Assembly (NCBI RefSeq): GCF_018802765.1
Contig: NZ_CP069163.1
Coordinates: forward strand, 2,366,311-2,430,310
Direction: 5' to 3'
Source of the DNA: Paludibacterium sp. B53371
GTDB lineage: Bacteria; Pseudomonadota; Gammaproteobacteria; Burkholderiales; Chromobacteriaceae
Length of the DNA: 64,000 nucleotides
In this document: positions 27,310 through 37,079 of the stretch, piece after piece
Numbering within the stretch: the stretch's first letter is position 1
How the letters are laid out: each line of letters opens with the position of its first letter
Notes under the pieces: model-generated
What the model was told of the DNA's origin: nothing
Database searches by the model: none
The model's input: the letters and a program-made list of their open reading frames with translations, nothing else
Position numbers and translations under genes: made by a program

Positions 27310-27479
27310 CTTGCCAACAGGTGTCACGACTGCTGTCGCAGGCTCAGGATCAACCTCTGTCATTGGGTGAACGCATCAAGCTGCGGCTGCACCTGAGCGT
27401 TTGCGATGCCTGCAGCAACTTCCGCCGGAGCCTCGGCTTCATCCGCCAGGCCGCCCGACGCAGGCCCCCGCAGCCATAA
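27300..27479 (+). CDS. Small zinc-finger anti-sigma-like protein
   Basis: This 59-residue frame starts at ATG 27300 inside the end of the sigma-factor gene and ends at TAA 27477-27479. It reads MRLTCQQVSRLLSQAQD and later HLSVCDACSNF, giving the H-x3-C-x2-C zinc motif of zinc-finger anti-sigma factors, with an upstream Cys at residue 5. There is no membrane helix, so it would be a cytoplasmic anti-sigma factor. The ten-base overlap points to translational coupling and stoichiometric production with the sigma factor. Redox or zinc sensing is possible but unproven. Confidence 0.8.
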   Translation: MRLTCQQVSRLLSQAQDQPLSLGERIKLRLHLSVCDACSNFRRSLGFIRQAARRRPPQP

Positions 27480-27511
27480 ATAGCGCGCAGAGAAGATGCC
27501 GCCCATACGAC

Positions 27512-27544
27512 AAAGCCCGGTTACTCATCGAGTAACCGGGCTTT
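27512..27544 (-). terminator. Terminator of the tRNA-Gly/Cys operon
   Basis: The perfect stem AAAGCCCGGTTACTC / GAGTAACCGGGCTTT with a three-base loop lies six bases after tRNA-Cys. The inverted repeat could also serve the sigma-factor operon from the other side. Confidence 0.85.
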
Positions 27545-27549
27545 GAACT

Positions 27550-27623
27550 TGGAGGCGGGGGTCGGAATCGAACCGGCGTACACGGCTTTGCAGGCCGCTG
27601 CATAACCACTCTGCCACCCCGCC
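27550..27623 (-). tRNA. tRNA-Cys (anticodon GCA)
   Basis: This 74-nt tRNA has an encoded CCA. The acceptor stem GGCGGGG pairs with CCCCGCC and the anticodon loop reads CTGCAAA. It is the last gene of the tRNA operon. Confidence 0.96.
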
Positions 27624-27653
27624 ATGAGGTGTTGATCGCAATGCGATCCAGTC

Positions 27654-27729
27654 TGGAGCGGGAAACGAGGCTCGAACTCGCGACCTCAACCTTGGCAAGG
27701 TTGCGCTCTACCAACTGAGCTATTCCCGC
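27654..27729 (-). tRNA. tRNA-Gly (anticodon GCC), copy 4 in transcription order
   Basis: This 76-nt tRNA has an encoded CCA, acceptor stem GCGGGAA / TTCCCGC and anticodon loop TTGCCAA. Its sequence is identical to the three upstream copies. Confidence 0.96.
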
Positions 27730-27750
27730 GTAAAACTGTTTGTGTGTCGC

Positions 27751-27826
27751 TGGAGCGGGAAACGAGGCTCGAACTCGCGACCTCAACCTTGGCAAGGTTG
27801 CGCTCTACCAACTGAGCTATTCCCGC
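27751..27826 (-). tRNA. tRNA-Gly (anticodon GCC), copy 3
   Basis: This 76-nt gene is identical to its neighbours, with spacers of 21 bases on both sides. Confidence 0.96.
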
Positions 27827-27847
27827 ATACGGCACAACATTAAATTT

Positions 27848-27923
27848 TGGAGCGGGAAACGAGGCTCGAACTCGCGACCTCAACCTTGGCAAGGTTGCGC
27901 TCTACCAACTGAGCTATTCCCGC
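27848..27923 (-). tRNA. tRNA-Gly (anticodon GCC), copy 2
   Basis: This 76-nt gene is identical to its neighbours; the spacers on either side are unrelated in sequence. Confidence 0.96.
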
Positions 27924-27948
27924 GTCGCTAAAAACTTTACCGGGGTGT

Positions 27949-28024
27949 TGGAGCGGGAAACGAGGCTCGAACTCGCGACCTCAACCTTGGCAAGGTTGCG
28001 CTCTACCAACTGAGCTATTCCCGC
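27949..28024 (-). tRNA. tRNA-Gly (anticodon GCC), copy 1
   Basis: This is the first gene of the tRNA operon, 76 nt with encoded CCA. It follows a perfect-consensus promoter and a leader hairpin. Confidence 0.96.
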
Positions 28025-28065
28025 ACTCCGGATTTCTTCCCGAAGCTTGCTTCGAGAGACTGCGA

Positions 28066-28093
28066 ATTATAAAGATTAATCCGCTTCTGTCAA
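28066..28093 (-). promoter_or_regulatory. Perfect-consensus sigma-70 promoter of the tRNA-Gly/Cys operon
   Basis: On the minus strand TTGACA (28088-28093) and TATAAT (28066-28071) are separated by 16 bp. The expected start is near 28058. A leader hairpin CGAAGC / GCTTCG (28041-28054) precedes the first tRNA. Confidence 0.9.
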
Positions 28094-28097
28094 CCGA

Positions 28098-28679
28098 TTA
28101 CAGATCAATTTTTTTACCTGAAAATTCACCGGCGGCCATTCGGAGGTAATAAACCATTGACCACAAAGTCAAAATGACGGCGACAACCATGCAAATATTT
28201 CCCAGCAGCAATGTGTCAAACCCCGGGATCACCGGACCTGCGTACAGCAGCAGCAGAATCGCCACCATCTGCGCGGTCGTCTTGAGCTTGCCGATATAGG
28301 CCACGGCAACGCTCTTGCGGCTGCCCATTTCCGCCATCCATTCGCGCAAGGCGGAAATGGCGATCTCCCGCCCGATGATGATCATCGCCATCCAGCCCGG
28401 GGTGCGATTGAGCTCGACCAGCAGGATCAGCGCCGCGGCGACGATCAGTTTATCGGCCACCGGATCCAGGAACGCACCGAATGCCGAGGTCTGCTTGAGG
28501 CGGCGGGCCAGATAGCCATCCAGCCAGTCGGTGATCGCTGCCAGGGCAAAGATCAGCGCGCCGACGATGTTGCGCATGTCGAAATTCAGCACCGTATCGG
28601 GCAGAAAAAAGACCGCGACGCAAATCGGAATCAAGGCGACCCGAATCCAGGTCAGTAATATCGGCAAATTGAACGGCAT
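28098..28679 (-). CDS. pgsA: CDP-diacylglycerol--glycerol-3-phosphate 3-phosphatidyltransferase
   Basis: This 193-residue inner-membrane protein with four to six helices carries the CDP-alcohol phosphatidyltransferase motif, seen as DWLDGYLARR then GAFLDPVADK. It makes phosphatidylglycerol phosphate, the first committed step to phosphatidylglycerol. The start MPFNLPILLTWIRV is chosen from the family; an in-frame ATG eight codons upstream would also be possible. It follows uvrC by 32 bases, a conserved uvrC-pgsA pairing. Confidence 0.94.
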   Translation of the reverse strand: MPFNLPILLTWIRVALIPICVAVFFLPDTVLNFDMRNIVGALIFALAAITDWLDGYLARRLKQTSAFGAFLDPVADKLIVAAALILLVELNRTPGWMAMIIIGREIAISALREWMAEMGSRKSVAVAYIGKLKTTAQMVAILLLLYAGPVIPGFDTLLLGNICMVVAVILTLWSMVYYLRMAAGEFSGKKIDL

Positions 28680-28711
28680 CGCACTGCTTCTTGTAATTTG
28701 CACTGCCAGGG

Positions 28712-30529
28712 CTAGTGCAAGGCGTTATAAATTTGTTCGGCCAGCGTCCGGCTGATTCCCTCGACCTGGGCCAGATCATCCTGACTGGCTGCCACCACCC
28801 CGCGCAATCCGCCAAAACGCATCAGCAGCCGCTGACGCCGTTTGGCCCCGACCCCCGGGATCTCTTCCAGGCTGGAGGCGATGCGTGCCTTGGCCCGTCG
28901 CGCACGGTGACCGGTGATGGCAAAGCGGTGAGATTCGTCACGGATGGTCTGAATCAAATGCAAGGCCGGATGGTCATGCGGCAATTGTACCGTTTTTTGC
29001 AAGTAGGGAAGGATCAGTGTTTCCAGACCCGGTTTGCGCTCCTCGCCCTTGGCCACCCCGACAATCGGCACATCAAAGCCCAGTTCGGCAAAAACCTCCA
29101 GCGCCACCCCCACCTGCCCTTTGCCGCCATCGATCAGCACCAGATCCGGGCGTTTGCCCTCACCGGCCATCACTTTGCCATAACGACGTGACAGAACTTC
29201 GCGCATGGCACCGTAATCATCCCCGCCCTTGGCGGTTTCGATATTAAAACGGCGATATTCCGAGGGCTGCATGTCCGTCTGGTCATACACCACGCAGGAA
29301 GCCACGGTGGCTTCACCCTGAGTATGGCTGATATCAAAGCACTCGATCCGCTCAACGCCTTCCAGCGACAACACTTGATTGAGCTGCGCCAGACGGTGCG
29401 CTTGATTGGCGTGACTGGCCAGTTTCTGCAGGATGGCCAGATCGGCATTTTTCTCTGCCATTTCCAGCCAGACACGGCGCTCGCCGATCGGGTTGTGTAC
29501 CAGGGCCAGCCGGCGCTCGGCCTGCTCCTCCAGCCGTTCGCGCAGGGCGGCGGAAATCTCGCCATTGGTGACAATCAATGGCGGCAAGGGGGCGCCGAGA
29601 TAATGCTGCGCCAGAAAGGCCTCACGCACCGCGTCGAGATCCGCGCCCTCGTCATTGCTCGGGAACAGGCTCTTGTCGCCCAGATGGCGCCCACCGCGAA
29701 TCATCACCAGATTGACGCAATACACGCCCTCGCGCGCCACCACCGCCACCACATCGGCGTCATGCTGGGCCGCATTGCTGGAAACGAATTGCTTCTCGCG
29801 CATGGTCGACAGCGCCTGAATCTGGTCGCGCAGCTCGGCCGCCTGTTCGAAGGCCATCTGTTCCGCCGCGGCCATCATGCGCTCGGTCAGGCGATCCGTC
29901 AGATCCGAGTCCCGTCCCTGCAGGAAGGCCACAGCGCTGGCAACATCGGCGGCATAGCCCTCCTGATCGATATGCGCCACGCAAGGCGCCGAGCAGCGCT
30001 TGATCTGATACAGCAGACAGGGCCGCGAGCGATTGGTGAAAACGGCATCCTCACAAGTACGCAGGCGAAAAACCTTCTGCAGCATCTGAATGCTCTCGCG
30101 CACGGCATAACTGTTGGGAAAGGGGCCGAAATACTGATGCGGCCGCTTTGGCTCGCCGCGGTAATAACGGATCTGTGGAAAGGCATGCGCCGTCAGCATC
30201 AGATAGGGATAGGACTTGTCGTCGCGGAACAGGATGTTGTAGCGCGGCGTCAGGGCCTTGATCAGATTGTTTTCCAGAATCAGCGCTTCGGCCTCGGAGC
30301 GCGTCACGGTGGTCTCGATGGCCGCAATCTGGCGCACCATCAGCTGGATGCGCGGCGACAGATCGCTTTTCTGGAAATAGGAACTGACCCGACGCTTCAG
30401 GTCGACGGCCTTGCCGACATACAGCACTTTGCCCTGGGCATCCAGCATGCGATAGACACCGGGCAACTGAGGCAGATTGGCCAGAATCGGTTTAGGGTCA
30501 AACGGGGGTGTTTTGCTCATGGCTTCCAT
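28712..30529 (-). CDS. uvrC: Excinuclease ABC subunit C
   Basis: This 605-residue protein has a GIY-YIG nuclease domain ([20 protein letters not shown], about residues 20-100), a Cys-rich segment near residue 155, a UVR motif near 205, the RNase H-like C-terminal nuclease ([11 protein letters not shown] and [11 protein letters not shown]) and a terminal helix-hairpin-helix. It makes both incisions in nucleotide excision repair with UvrAB. An ATG three codons further in (30520) is an alternative start. It is upstream of pgsA in the same direction. Confidence 0.96.
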   Translation of the reverse strand: MEAMSKTPPFDPKPILANLPQLPGVYRMLDAQGKVLYVGKAVDLKRRVSSYFQKSDLSPRIQLMVRQIAAIETTVTRSEAEALILENNLIKALTPRYNILFRDDKSYPYLMLTAHAFPQIRYYRGEPKRPHQYFGPFPNSYAVRESIQMLQKVFRLRTCEDAVFTNRSRPCLLYQIKRCSAPCVAHIDQEGYAADVASAVAFLQGRDSDLTDRLTERMMAAAEQMAFEQAAELRDQIQALSTMREKQFVSSNAAQHDADVVAVVAREGVYCVNLVMIRGGRHLGDKSLFPSNDEGADLDAVREAFLAQHYLGAPLPPLIVTNGEISAALRERLEEQAERRLALVHNPIGERRVWLEMAEKNADLAILQKLASHANQAHRLAQLNQVLSLEGVERIECFDISHTQGEATVASCVVYDQTDMQPSEYRRFNIETAKGGDDYGAMREVLSRRYGKVMAGEGKRPDLVLIDGGKGQVGVALEVFAELGFDVPIVGVAKGEERKPGLETLILPYLQKTVQLPHDHPALHLIQTIRDESHRFAITGHRARRAKARIASSLEEIPGVGAKRRQRLLMRFGGLRGVVAASQDDLAQVEGISRTLAEQIYNALH

Positions 30530-30627
30530 GCTTGCGACTCGCGGTCCGGCCGCGCCCAGCGCTCATTCTATCAAGCATTTCAACCCGCTTGGCGTATGCT
30601 GCAAAAGCGGCTTGCCAACACAGGGTT

Positions 30628-32148
<1,521 letters not shown>

Positions 32149-32167
32149 TACCCGCCGTCCTGACAAC

Positions 32168-32200
32168 AAAACGCCGCGAATCACTTCGCGGCGTTTTTTT
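32168..32200 (+). terminator. Rho-independent terminator of guaB
   Basis: The stem ACGCCGCGAA / TTCGCGGCGT with a short loop is followed by a run of seven T residues. Confidence 0.93.
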
Positions 32201-32222
32201 ATCGACCCGTCACGGGGTGGTC

Positions 32223-32771
32223 TCAGACAGGCATCAACAAGCGTTCCAGCATCTCGGCCTGGCTCTGCGCCTCCGGCGACCAGCTCACCCCCTGCAACAG
32301 AATGGTCTGTTGCAGCGTACTGTCACCGGCATCGAACAGCTGCAGCGCCGTACCCTCGGTACCTGCTACCAGCACCGTATCCATGCCTTGCGGCAGATAG
32401 AGGCGATCGATACCCAATTCAAAATCGGTAATCGTATCGGTCCCGCCCAGCTCCTCGCGGTGCCAGAAGAACTCATCACGGCCCTCGCCACCGGTCATGA
32501 GATCCTCACCCGCCCCACCGGCAATACGATCATCACCACGCCCGCCCAGCAGCACATCATTGCCGTCGCGCCCCTCCAGTGAGTCATGACCATCGCTGCC
32601 GTCGATGCGATCGTTACCGGCGGCACCATCCATGATCTCGCCGTAACGCCCCCCCTGCATTACGTCATCCTGATCGCTGCCATCGATAAACAGCGGCGGC
32701 ACAAGCAGGGTGGTGCCATCTTCCACTTGAACGGCCGAAGTCGTGGACGACCAAACATTATGCTTTTGCAT
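32223..32771 (-). CDS. Small RTX (calcium-binding nonapeptide repeat) protein
   Basis: This 182-residue acidic protein has about five to six RTX-type nonapeptides between residues 45 and 105 (for example GAAGNDRID, GRDGNDVLL, GGRGDDRIA, GGAGEDLMT). They are followed by DTITDFELGIDRLYLP, the beta-roll cap seen near type I secretion signals. No enzymatic domain is present and the N-terminal 30 residues are not a Sec signal. The ATG at 32771 follows an AGGAG site; an upstream in-frame ATG lacks one. It may be a small type I secretion substrate. No secretion genes are adjacent; a LapBC-type system lies 17 kb away. The function is not known. Confidence 0.8.
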   Translation of the reverse strand: MQKHNVWSSTTSAVQVEDGTTLLVPPLFIDGSDQDDVMQGGRYGEIMDGAAGNDRIDGSDGHDSLEGRDGNDVLLGGRGDDRIAGGAGEDLMTGGEGRDEFFWHREELGGTDTITDFELGIDRLYLPQGMDTVLVAGTEGTALQLFDAGDSTLQQTILLQGVSWSPEAQSQAEMLERLLMPV

Positions 32772-32822
32772 GGATTCGCTCCTATAAGATGAAAAGTGTG
32801 AACGCCTGCCATCCGGCATCCA

Positions 32823-32859
32823 CGCTCTGAGAGCGACCCTGCGGGCGGAAATTTCCGCC
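32823..32859. promoter_or_regulatory. Two palindromes upstream of the small RTX gene
   Basis: CGCTCT-G-AGAGCG (32823-32835) and the perfect 16-bp palindrome GGCGGAAATTTCCGCC (32844-32859) lie between the RTX gene and the AraC-type regulator gene. They could be an operator or a terminator of the regulator transcript. Confidence 0.45.
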
Positions 32860-32914
32860 TTGGCACGGCTTCAGTACCGACCGACGCAACCTGACTCCCT
32901 CGCCGTCAGCATCG

Positions 32915-33769
32915 CTACCGCAAGGGAATCCACAAATCCGTCTGCAACGCCATCGGCGCTGTCGTGCGCGGGTTGTTCAAATACTCCTCAATACAAGGCA
33001 AGTCGGCCGGCTCCTCGCCACTTTGCGGCAACCACTCGCGATACAGGCTGCGCCAGCTGCGGGTCAACTCATTGTACGGACCGGTGTGGCGGGTCGCTGC
33101 GAAACGGCCTGCTGGCAAGCGCCACAACACCAAGCCCTCCGGCGCGGGCCGATCCGCAGGCCAGCTCATGGCGGCTGCCGAGCGTAGGCGTTCGACCGGC
33201 ACGCTGTCCGGATCGTCGTCATAGAGGCCGAATACGCGTGGCGACTCACCCGAACCACAGCCCGGCATGCCGCGCAGCATCAAATCATCAAAAGCCTCGC
33301 CAATGCGCATGTAATCGCCCTGATGCGGGCGCAACAGCAAGGTCATAGGATGGTCGAGCGTCACGATTCGAACAGTCTGCATAAACGTCTCCAGATCAAA
33401 GCGGGGGGCGCGCCGGACTCCGGCGCGATAGCGGCCGGGCGACATGCCATAATGCCGGGCAAAACGCCGCACAAAGGCAGCCGGACTGCCATATCCTGCC
33501 TGTCTGGCCACCTGCTGCAGCGACAGATCGGCATGCGACAGCTGGCGCGCTGCCCGCAACAGCCTGGCACGCTGCACCGTGTCAAACACAGTTTCCCCCA
33601 TCAGTCCGCGATAAATACGGTGAAAATGACAGGGCGAGAAACAGGCCACCTCGGCCAGACGCTCGAGCGACACATCCTGATCCAGATTCGCCCACAGGAA
33701 ACGCAAGGCCAGGCGCAATCGGGCCAGGTAGCGGAGATCTGTGTCATGACGACGGTAGCCAGTTTTCAT
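32915..33769 (-). CDS. AraC-family regulator with GyrI-like effector domain
   Basis: This 284-residue protein has an N-terminal AraC-type pair of helix-turn-helix motifs (LERLAEVACFSPCHFHRIYRGLMG, split across about residues 35-60; then AGYGSPAAFVRRFARHYGMSP). A C-terminal GyrI/SOUL-like ligand domain follows (about 130-284, with FDDLMLRGMPG and WRLPAGRFAATRHTGPY). Such SbmC/Rob-type proteins bind hydrophobic or cationic small molecules. The ATG at 33769 is favoured over a GTG two codons upstream. It is divergent from an alpha/beta hydrolase gene, a likely target. The inducer is not known. Confidence 0.85.
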   Translation of the reverse strand: MKTGYRRHDTDLRYLARLRLALRFLWANLDQDVSLERLAEVACFSPCHFHRIYRGLMGETVFDTVQRARLLRAARQLSHADLSLQQVARQAGYGSPAAFVRRFARHYGMSPGRYRAGVRRAPRFDLETFMQTVRIVTLDHPMTLLLRPHQGDYMRIGEAFDDLMLRGMPGCGSGESPRVFGLYDDDPDSVPVERLRSAAAMSWPADRPAPEGLVLWRLPAGRFAATRHTGPYNELTRSWRSLYREWLPQSGEEPADLPCIEEYLNNPRTTAPMALQTDLWIPLR

Positions 33770-33815
33770 GTTCACAGCCTAGCGGATCCTCATTGATCGT
33801 TTTTGCGCAAATGCA

Positions 33816-33850
33816 CAGCCAGCCTGCGAGCTGGCTGATGTCGTTATAAT
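33816..33850 (+). promoter_or_regulatory. Inverted repeat plus -10 box in the araC-type/hydrolase intergenic region
   Basis: A perfect 8-bp inverted repeat CAGCCAGC-N6-GCTGGCTG (33816-33837) ends seven bases before a perfect TATAAT (33845-33850). No good -35 box is found, which fits activator dependence. Confidence 0.5.
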
Positions 33851-33881
33851 CAGCGAAAACCATGACGAATGACCAAACAAA

Positions 33882-34772
33882 ATGCACACAACATGCCGTA
33901 CCGAATCCTTGCTGCTGCGCCAGCACCGTTATCACATCCGCCACTGGGGCGATGAGGGAGCACCGAAACTGTTCATGCTGCACGGCTGGATGGACTGTGC
34001 GGCCACCTTCGAATTTCTGGTCGCGGCCCTGCAGCAATCCTGGCACGTGATTGCCCCCGACTGGCGCGGTTTTGGTGATAGTGAATGGAATCGCGACCAT
34101 TACCACCCGGCCGATTACCAGGGTGATCTGGATGCCCTGCTGAGCCATTACAGCCCCGACGAACCGGCGCGCCTGGTCGGCCACAGCATGGGGGCCATGA
34201 TCAGCGGCCTGTATGCCGGCATTCGCCCGGAAAGGGTCAGGGCGCTGGCGCTGGTCGAGGGGTTCGGTCTGCCGGACAGCAAGCCGGATGAGGCGCCGGG
34301 TCGCTATGCGCGCTGGCTGAAGGAGCTGCGTCAGCCACCGACCTTCCCGCCGCTGCCTTCGCTGGCGCAGGTGGCCGACAAACTGATCGAGCGCAACCGG
34401 CGACTGAGCCGGGAACGCGCCGACTGGCTGGCCGCCCAGCTGACCCGCCCGCTGCCTGACAACGAGCAGTGGACCTACCGCGCCGATCCGCGCCACAAAA
34501 TGGTCAACCCGGTGCTCTATCGGCTGCGCGAAGCCCAGGCTTGCTGGCGCCGCATCACGGCACCCGTCCTGTGGGTCATGGGGGGCGATATGTGGGATCA
34601 CCCGATGGCCAAAGGCGTATTTGATACGCTGGACCAGCGTCGAGGCTGCTTTGCCAATCTGCGCGAGGAAACCGTGGCCGATGCCGGTCACATGATCCAG
34701 TGGGAGCAACCCGAGGCACTGGCTCGGGTATTGGAAGATTTCTTCAGTCCGGGCAGCGCGGACGCAGACTGA
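33882..34772 (+). CDS. Alpha/beta hydrolase
   Basis: This 296-residue alpha/beta-hydrolase fold protein has the oxyanion region FMLHGWMDCAATF, the nucleophile elbow GHSMGAMISG near residue 103, an acid in the VMGGDMWDHP region and the catalytic His in DAGHMIQWEQP near the C-terminus. No signal peptide is seen. The substrate cannot be predicted; esters or lactones are typical. The gene's last 29 bases overlap the 3' end of the convergent ribD. It is divergent from an AraC-type regulator. Confidence 0.86.
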   Translation: MHTTCRTESLLLRQHRYHIRHWGDEGAPKLFMLHGWMDCAATFEFLVAALQQSWHVIAPDWRGFGDSEWNRDHYHPADYQGDLDALLSHYSPDEPARLVGHSMGAMISGLYAGIRPERVRALALVEGFGLPDSKPDEAPGRYARWLKELRQPPTFPPLPSLAQVADKLIERNRRLSRERADWLAAQLTRPLPDNEQWTYRADPRHKMVNPVLYRLREAQACWRRITAPVLWVMGGDMWDHPMAKGVFDTLDQRRGCFANLREETVADAGHMIQWEQPEALARVLEDFFSPGSADAD

Positions 34773-35847
34773 AGCGCACATCGCGGCCGACCAGGCGTAC
34801 GTCATCGATGGTGACGCGCTGCTTGTCGGCCAGGTCTTGCAGTGCCGGCCAGGCAAACAGGCCGCGGGCAGCATCCCCGGCCAGGGCCGGCGCCAGATAC
34901 AGCACGATCTCATCCACCAGTCCGGACCGCAGCAAGGCGCCATTCAGCCCGGCACCCGCCTCGACCATCAGATGATTGATACCGCGCTGGGCCAGCACAC
35001 TCAGCAGCACGGTCAGATCGGCGCGCCCCTCCCGGGCAGGCACGCTCAGCAGCTCGACCCCGGGCAGCTGAAAACGCGCCCGCTTTGCCGCATCCGACTC
35101 ACACGTCGCCAGCCAGGTCGGCAAACCCTGATAAATCCGGCTCTCCGGTGCCGTCACCAGCGCACTGTCCAGCACCACGCGTTGCGGCTGAGCGGCCTGG
35201 GCGATGTCGCGCACGGTCAGTTGCGGATCATCTGCCAGCACCGTGCCACTGCCGGTGAGAATGCCATCATGGAAGGCGCGCAGCCGCTGCACATCCTGGC
35301 GCGCCTCCGGGCCGGTAATCCATTGGCTCTTGCCATTGAGCAAGGCGGTCTTGCCATCCAGCGTGGCCGCCGCCTTTAGGGTCACCCAAGGCCGCTGGCG
35401 CGACACACGCGACAAAAAACCGCGATGCACCCGCCGCGCCTCGGCCTCCAGCAAGCCGGACTGAGCGGGAATCCCTGCTGCCTGCAGCATGGCCAGCCCG
35501 CGGCCGGAGACTTCGTGATAGGGATCGACCATGGCCGCGACCACCCGCGCCAGGCCGTGGCGAATCAGGGCCTCGGCACAAGGCGGGGTACGACCGTAAT
35601 GACTGCAGGGCTCCAGCGTGACGTAGGCCGTGGCCCCGGCCGGCGACTCGCCGCGCGCCGCACAGTCCTTCAGTGCCTGTACCTCGGCATGATCACTGCC
35701 GGCCTGCAAGGTGGCACCGCTGCCAATGATGCGGCCATCACGCACCAGCACGCAGCCCACCCCGGGGTTGGGCGCCGCACGGCGCGTGGCCGCCTCGGCA
35801 AGACGCAGCGCCTGCTGCATGAAGACATGATCATCGGCAGTGAACAT
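34744..35847 (-). CDS. ribD: Bifunctional riboflavin biosynthesis deaminase/reductase RibD
   Basis: This 367-residue protein has an N-terminal zinc deaminase domain with HAEVQAL and PCSHYGRTPPCAEAL (the zinc ligands) near residues 50-85. The C-terminal reductase domain (about 145-367) carries TLDGKTALLNGKSQWI and VEAGAGLNGALL. It performs the second and third steps of riboflavin synthesis. The ATG at 35847 fits the family start; the frame continues upstream without support. The gene lies just downstream of the GNAT and nrdR genes; nrdR-ribD linkage is common in proteobacteria. Confidence 0.95.
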   Translation of the reverse strand: MFTADDHVFMQQALRLAEAATRRAAPNPGVGCVLVRDGRIIGSGATLQAGSDHAEVQALKDCAARGESPAGATAYVTLEPCSHYGRTPPCAEALIRHGLARVVAAMVDPYHEVSGRGLAMLQAAGIPAQSGLLEAEARRVHRGFLSRVSRQRPWVTLKAAATLDGKTALLNGKSQWITGPEARQDVQRLRAFHDGILTGSGTVLADDPQLTVRDIAQAAQPQRVVLDSALVTAPESRIYQGLPTWLATCESDAAKRARFQLPGVELLSVPAREGRADLTVLLSVLAQRGINHLMVEAGAGLNGALLRSGLVDEIVLYLAPALAGDAARGLFAWPALQDLADKQRVTIDDVRLVGRDVRFSLRPRCPD

Positions 35848-35867
35848 AGATGGTATTCCGTGAAAAC

Positions 35868-36419
35868 TCAGGACGCCTGCCGCGCACGCCATTGCGGCAG
35901 CAGCAGACCATAGATGGCATGGTCAAGGACACGTTCTCCCACCCATTCGCGACCATGCAGAATCCCCTCGAGCGTGAAGCCGAGATGCTCCGGCAAGGCG
36001 CGGCTCGACAGGTTATCCACAGCGCAGGCAATCTGGATCCGATAGAGATTGAGATGGGTAAAGCCATAGTCGATCAGCGTCTGGCAGGCTCGCCGCATGA
36101 TGCCGCGCCCCTGCCAGGCCGTACCGAGCCAATAGCCGATTTCGCTGCGGCGCATGGCGGGCTCCAGTGCAAAGAAACACAGCACCCCGGCCGGAAAACC
36201 ATCCACACAGAGCAGCAGATTGAGAAAACGACCATCGCGATTGCCATCGCGGGAAAAGCGGATATAGCTCAGGCTGTCGGTCACATCGCGCATTTGCGCC
36301 AGCCAGGGCATCCACGGCGCCAGCAGTGCGCGGTTGTCGTTGATCAAGGCCAGCAAGGCCTCGGCATCGCTCTCTTCCGGCTCGCGCAGGACGATGCCGT
36401 CACCGACCGACAGCATCAT
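35868..36419 (-). CDS. GNAT-family N-acetyltransferase (RimJ/RimL-like)
   Basis: This 183-residue protein has the GNAT fold of the ribosomal-protein acetyltransferase type: [18 protein letters not shown] at the start, the acetyl-CoA-binding motif [16 protein letters not shown] near residue 97, and [17 protein letters not shown] near residue 140. Targets could be a ribosomal protein N-terminus or a small molecule. It overlaps nrdR by four bases and precedes ribD by 20 bases, so nrdR-GNAT-ribD form an operon. Confidence 0.86.
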   Translation of the reverse strand: MMLSVGDGIVLREPEESDAEALLALINDNRALLAPWMPWLAQMRDVTDSLSYIRFSRDGNRDGRFLNLLLCVDGFPAGVLCFFALEPAMRRSEIGYWLGTAWQGRGIMRRACQTLIDYGFTHLNLYRIQIACAVDNLSSRALPEHLGFTLEGILHGREWVGERVLDHAIYGLLLPQWRARQAS

Positions 36420-36880
36420 CCCTGGCGACTGGACTTCTGCACTTCCTGGATGGCCTCGCTGAACTCGGCGACATCCTCGAAACTGCGGTAGACAGAAGCG
36501 AAGCGCACATAAGCCACCTTGTCCATGCGCGCCAGTTCGTTCATCACCATCTCGCCGATCTGGCGCGAGCTCACTTCGCGCTCGCCCAGCTGCAGCAGAC
36601 GGTGGCTGATACGGTCGATGGCCTCATCCACCAGGGTGGTGGATACCGGACGCTTGTGCAGGGCACGCATGAAACTGGTACGCACGCGTTCCGGATCGAA
36701 CTCGGCACGATGCCCGCCGGTCTTGACCACCTGCGGCATGCGCACATCGGCCGTTTCAAAGGTGGTAAAGCGCTTTTCGCACTTCAGGCAACGACGTCGG
36801 CGACGGATGCTGGTGCCGTCCTCATTGACACGCGAGTCAATCACCTGGGTATCGGCATGGCCGCAAAACGGGCATTTCAT
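36416..36880 (-). CDS. nrdR: Transcriptional repressor NrdR
   Basis: This 154-residue protein has an N-terminal zinc ribbon with Cys3, Cys6, Cys31 and Cys34 (CPFC and CLKC) and an ATP-cone domain from about residue 49 ([14 protein letters not shown]). NrdR senses dATP/ATP and represses ribonucleotide reductase operons. The ATG at 36880 is the family start; the frame runs further upstream without function. It is the first gene of the nrdR-GNAT-ribD operon and lies next to glyA, as in many related genomes. Confidence 0.96.
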   Translation of the reverse strand: MKCPFCGHADTQVIDSRVNEDGTSIRRRRRCLKCEKRFTTFETADVRMPQVVKTGGHRAEFDPERVRTSFMRALHKRPVSTTLVDEAIDRISHRLLQLGEREVSSRQIGEMVMNELARMDKVAYVRFASVYRSFEDVAEFSEAIQEVQKSSRQG

Positions 36881-37032
36881 GGCTTTAAACCCCTGTTGAC
36901 AGTCCGGAAAATGCGATCTTAACAGCAATAATATGCCAAGTTAATGATTTCGCCATCAAAATCGCAAAATGTGTCGCAATTAGTGCGGTCTGACGGAACA
37001 TCTTGGGTCATGCCCCATGGGCACAAAAGAAA

Positions 37033-37055
37033 AACGCCACGACCTGCGTGGCGTT
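37033..37055 (-). terminator. Rho-independent terminator of glyA
   Basis: The stem AACGCCACG / CGTGGCGTT with a five-base loop is followed on the minus strand by TTTCTTTTG. Confidence 0.85.
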
Positions 37056-37079
37056 CTTTCCAGGACAACAAACCGCCGC

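Noticed and set aside
27654-28024. Tandem 76-bp repeats that look like a CRISPR array or short repeat block
   Set aside because: Each unit folds as tRNA-Gly with encoded CCA and the spacers are only 21-25 bases.
34744-34772. Convergent overlap of the hydrolase and ribD genes as a possible frameshift
   Set aside because: Both C-termini are of normal length for their families, so a simple 29-bp 3' overlap is the better reading.
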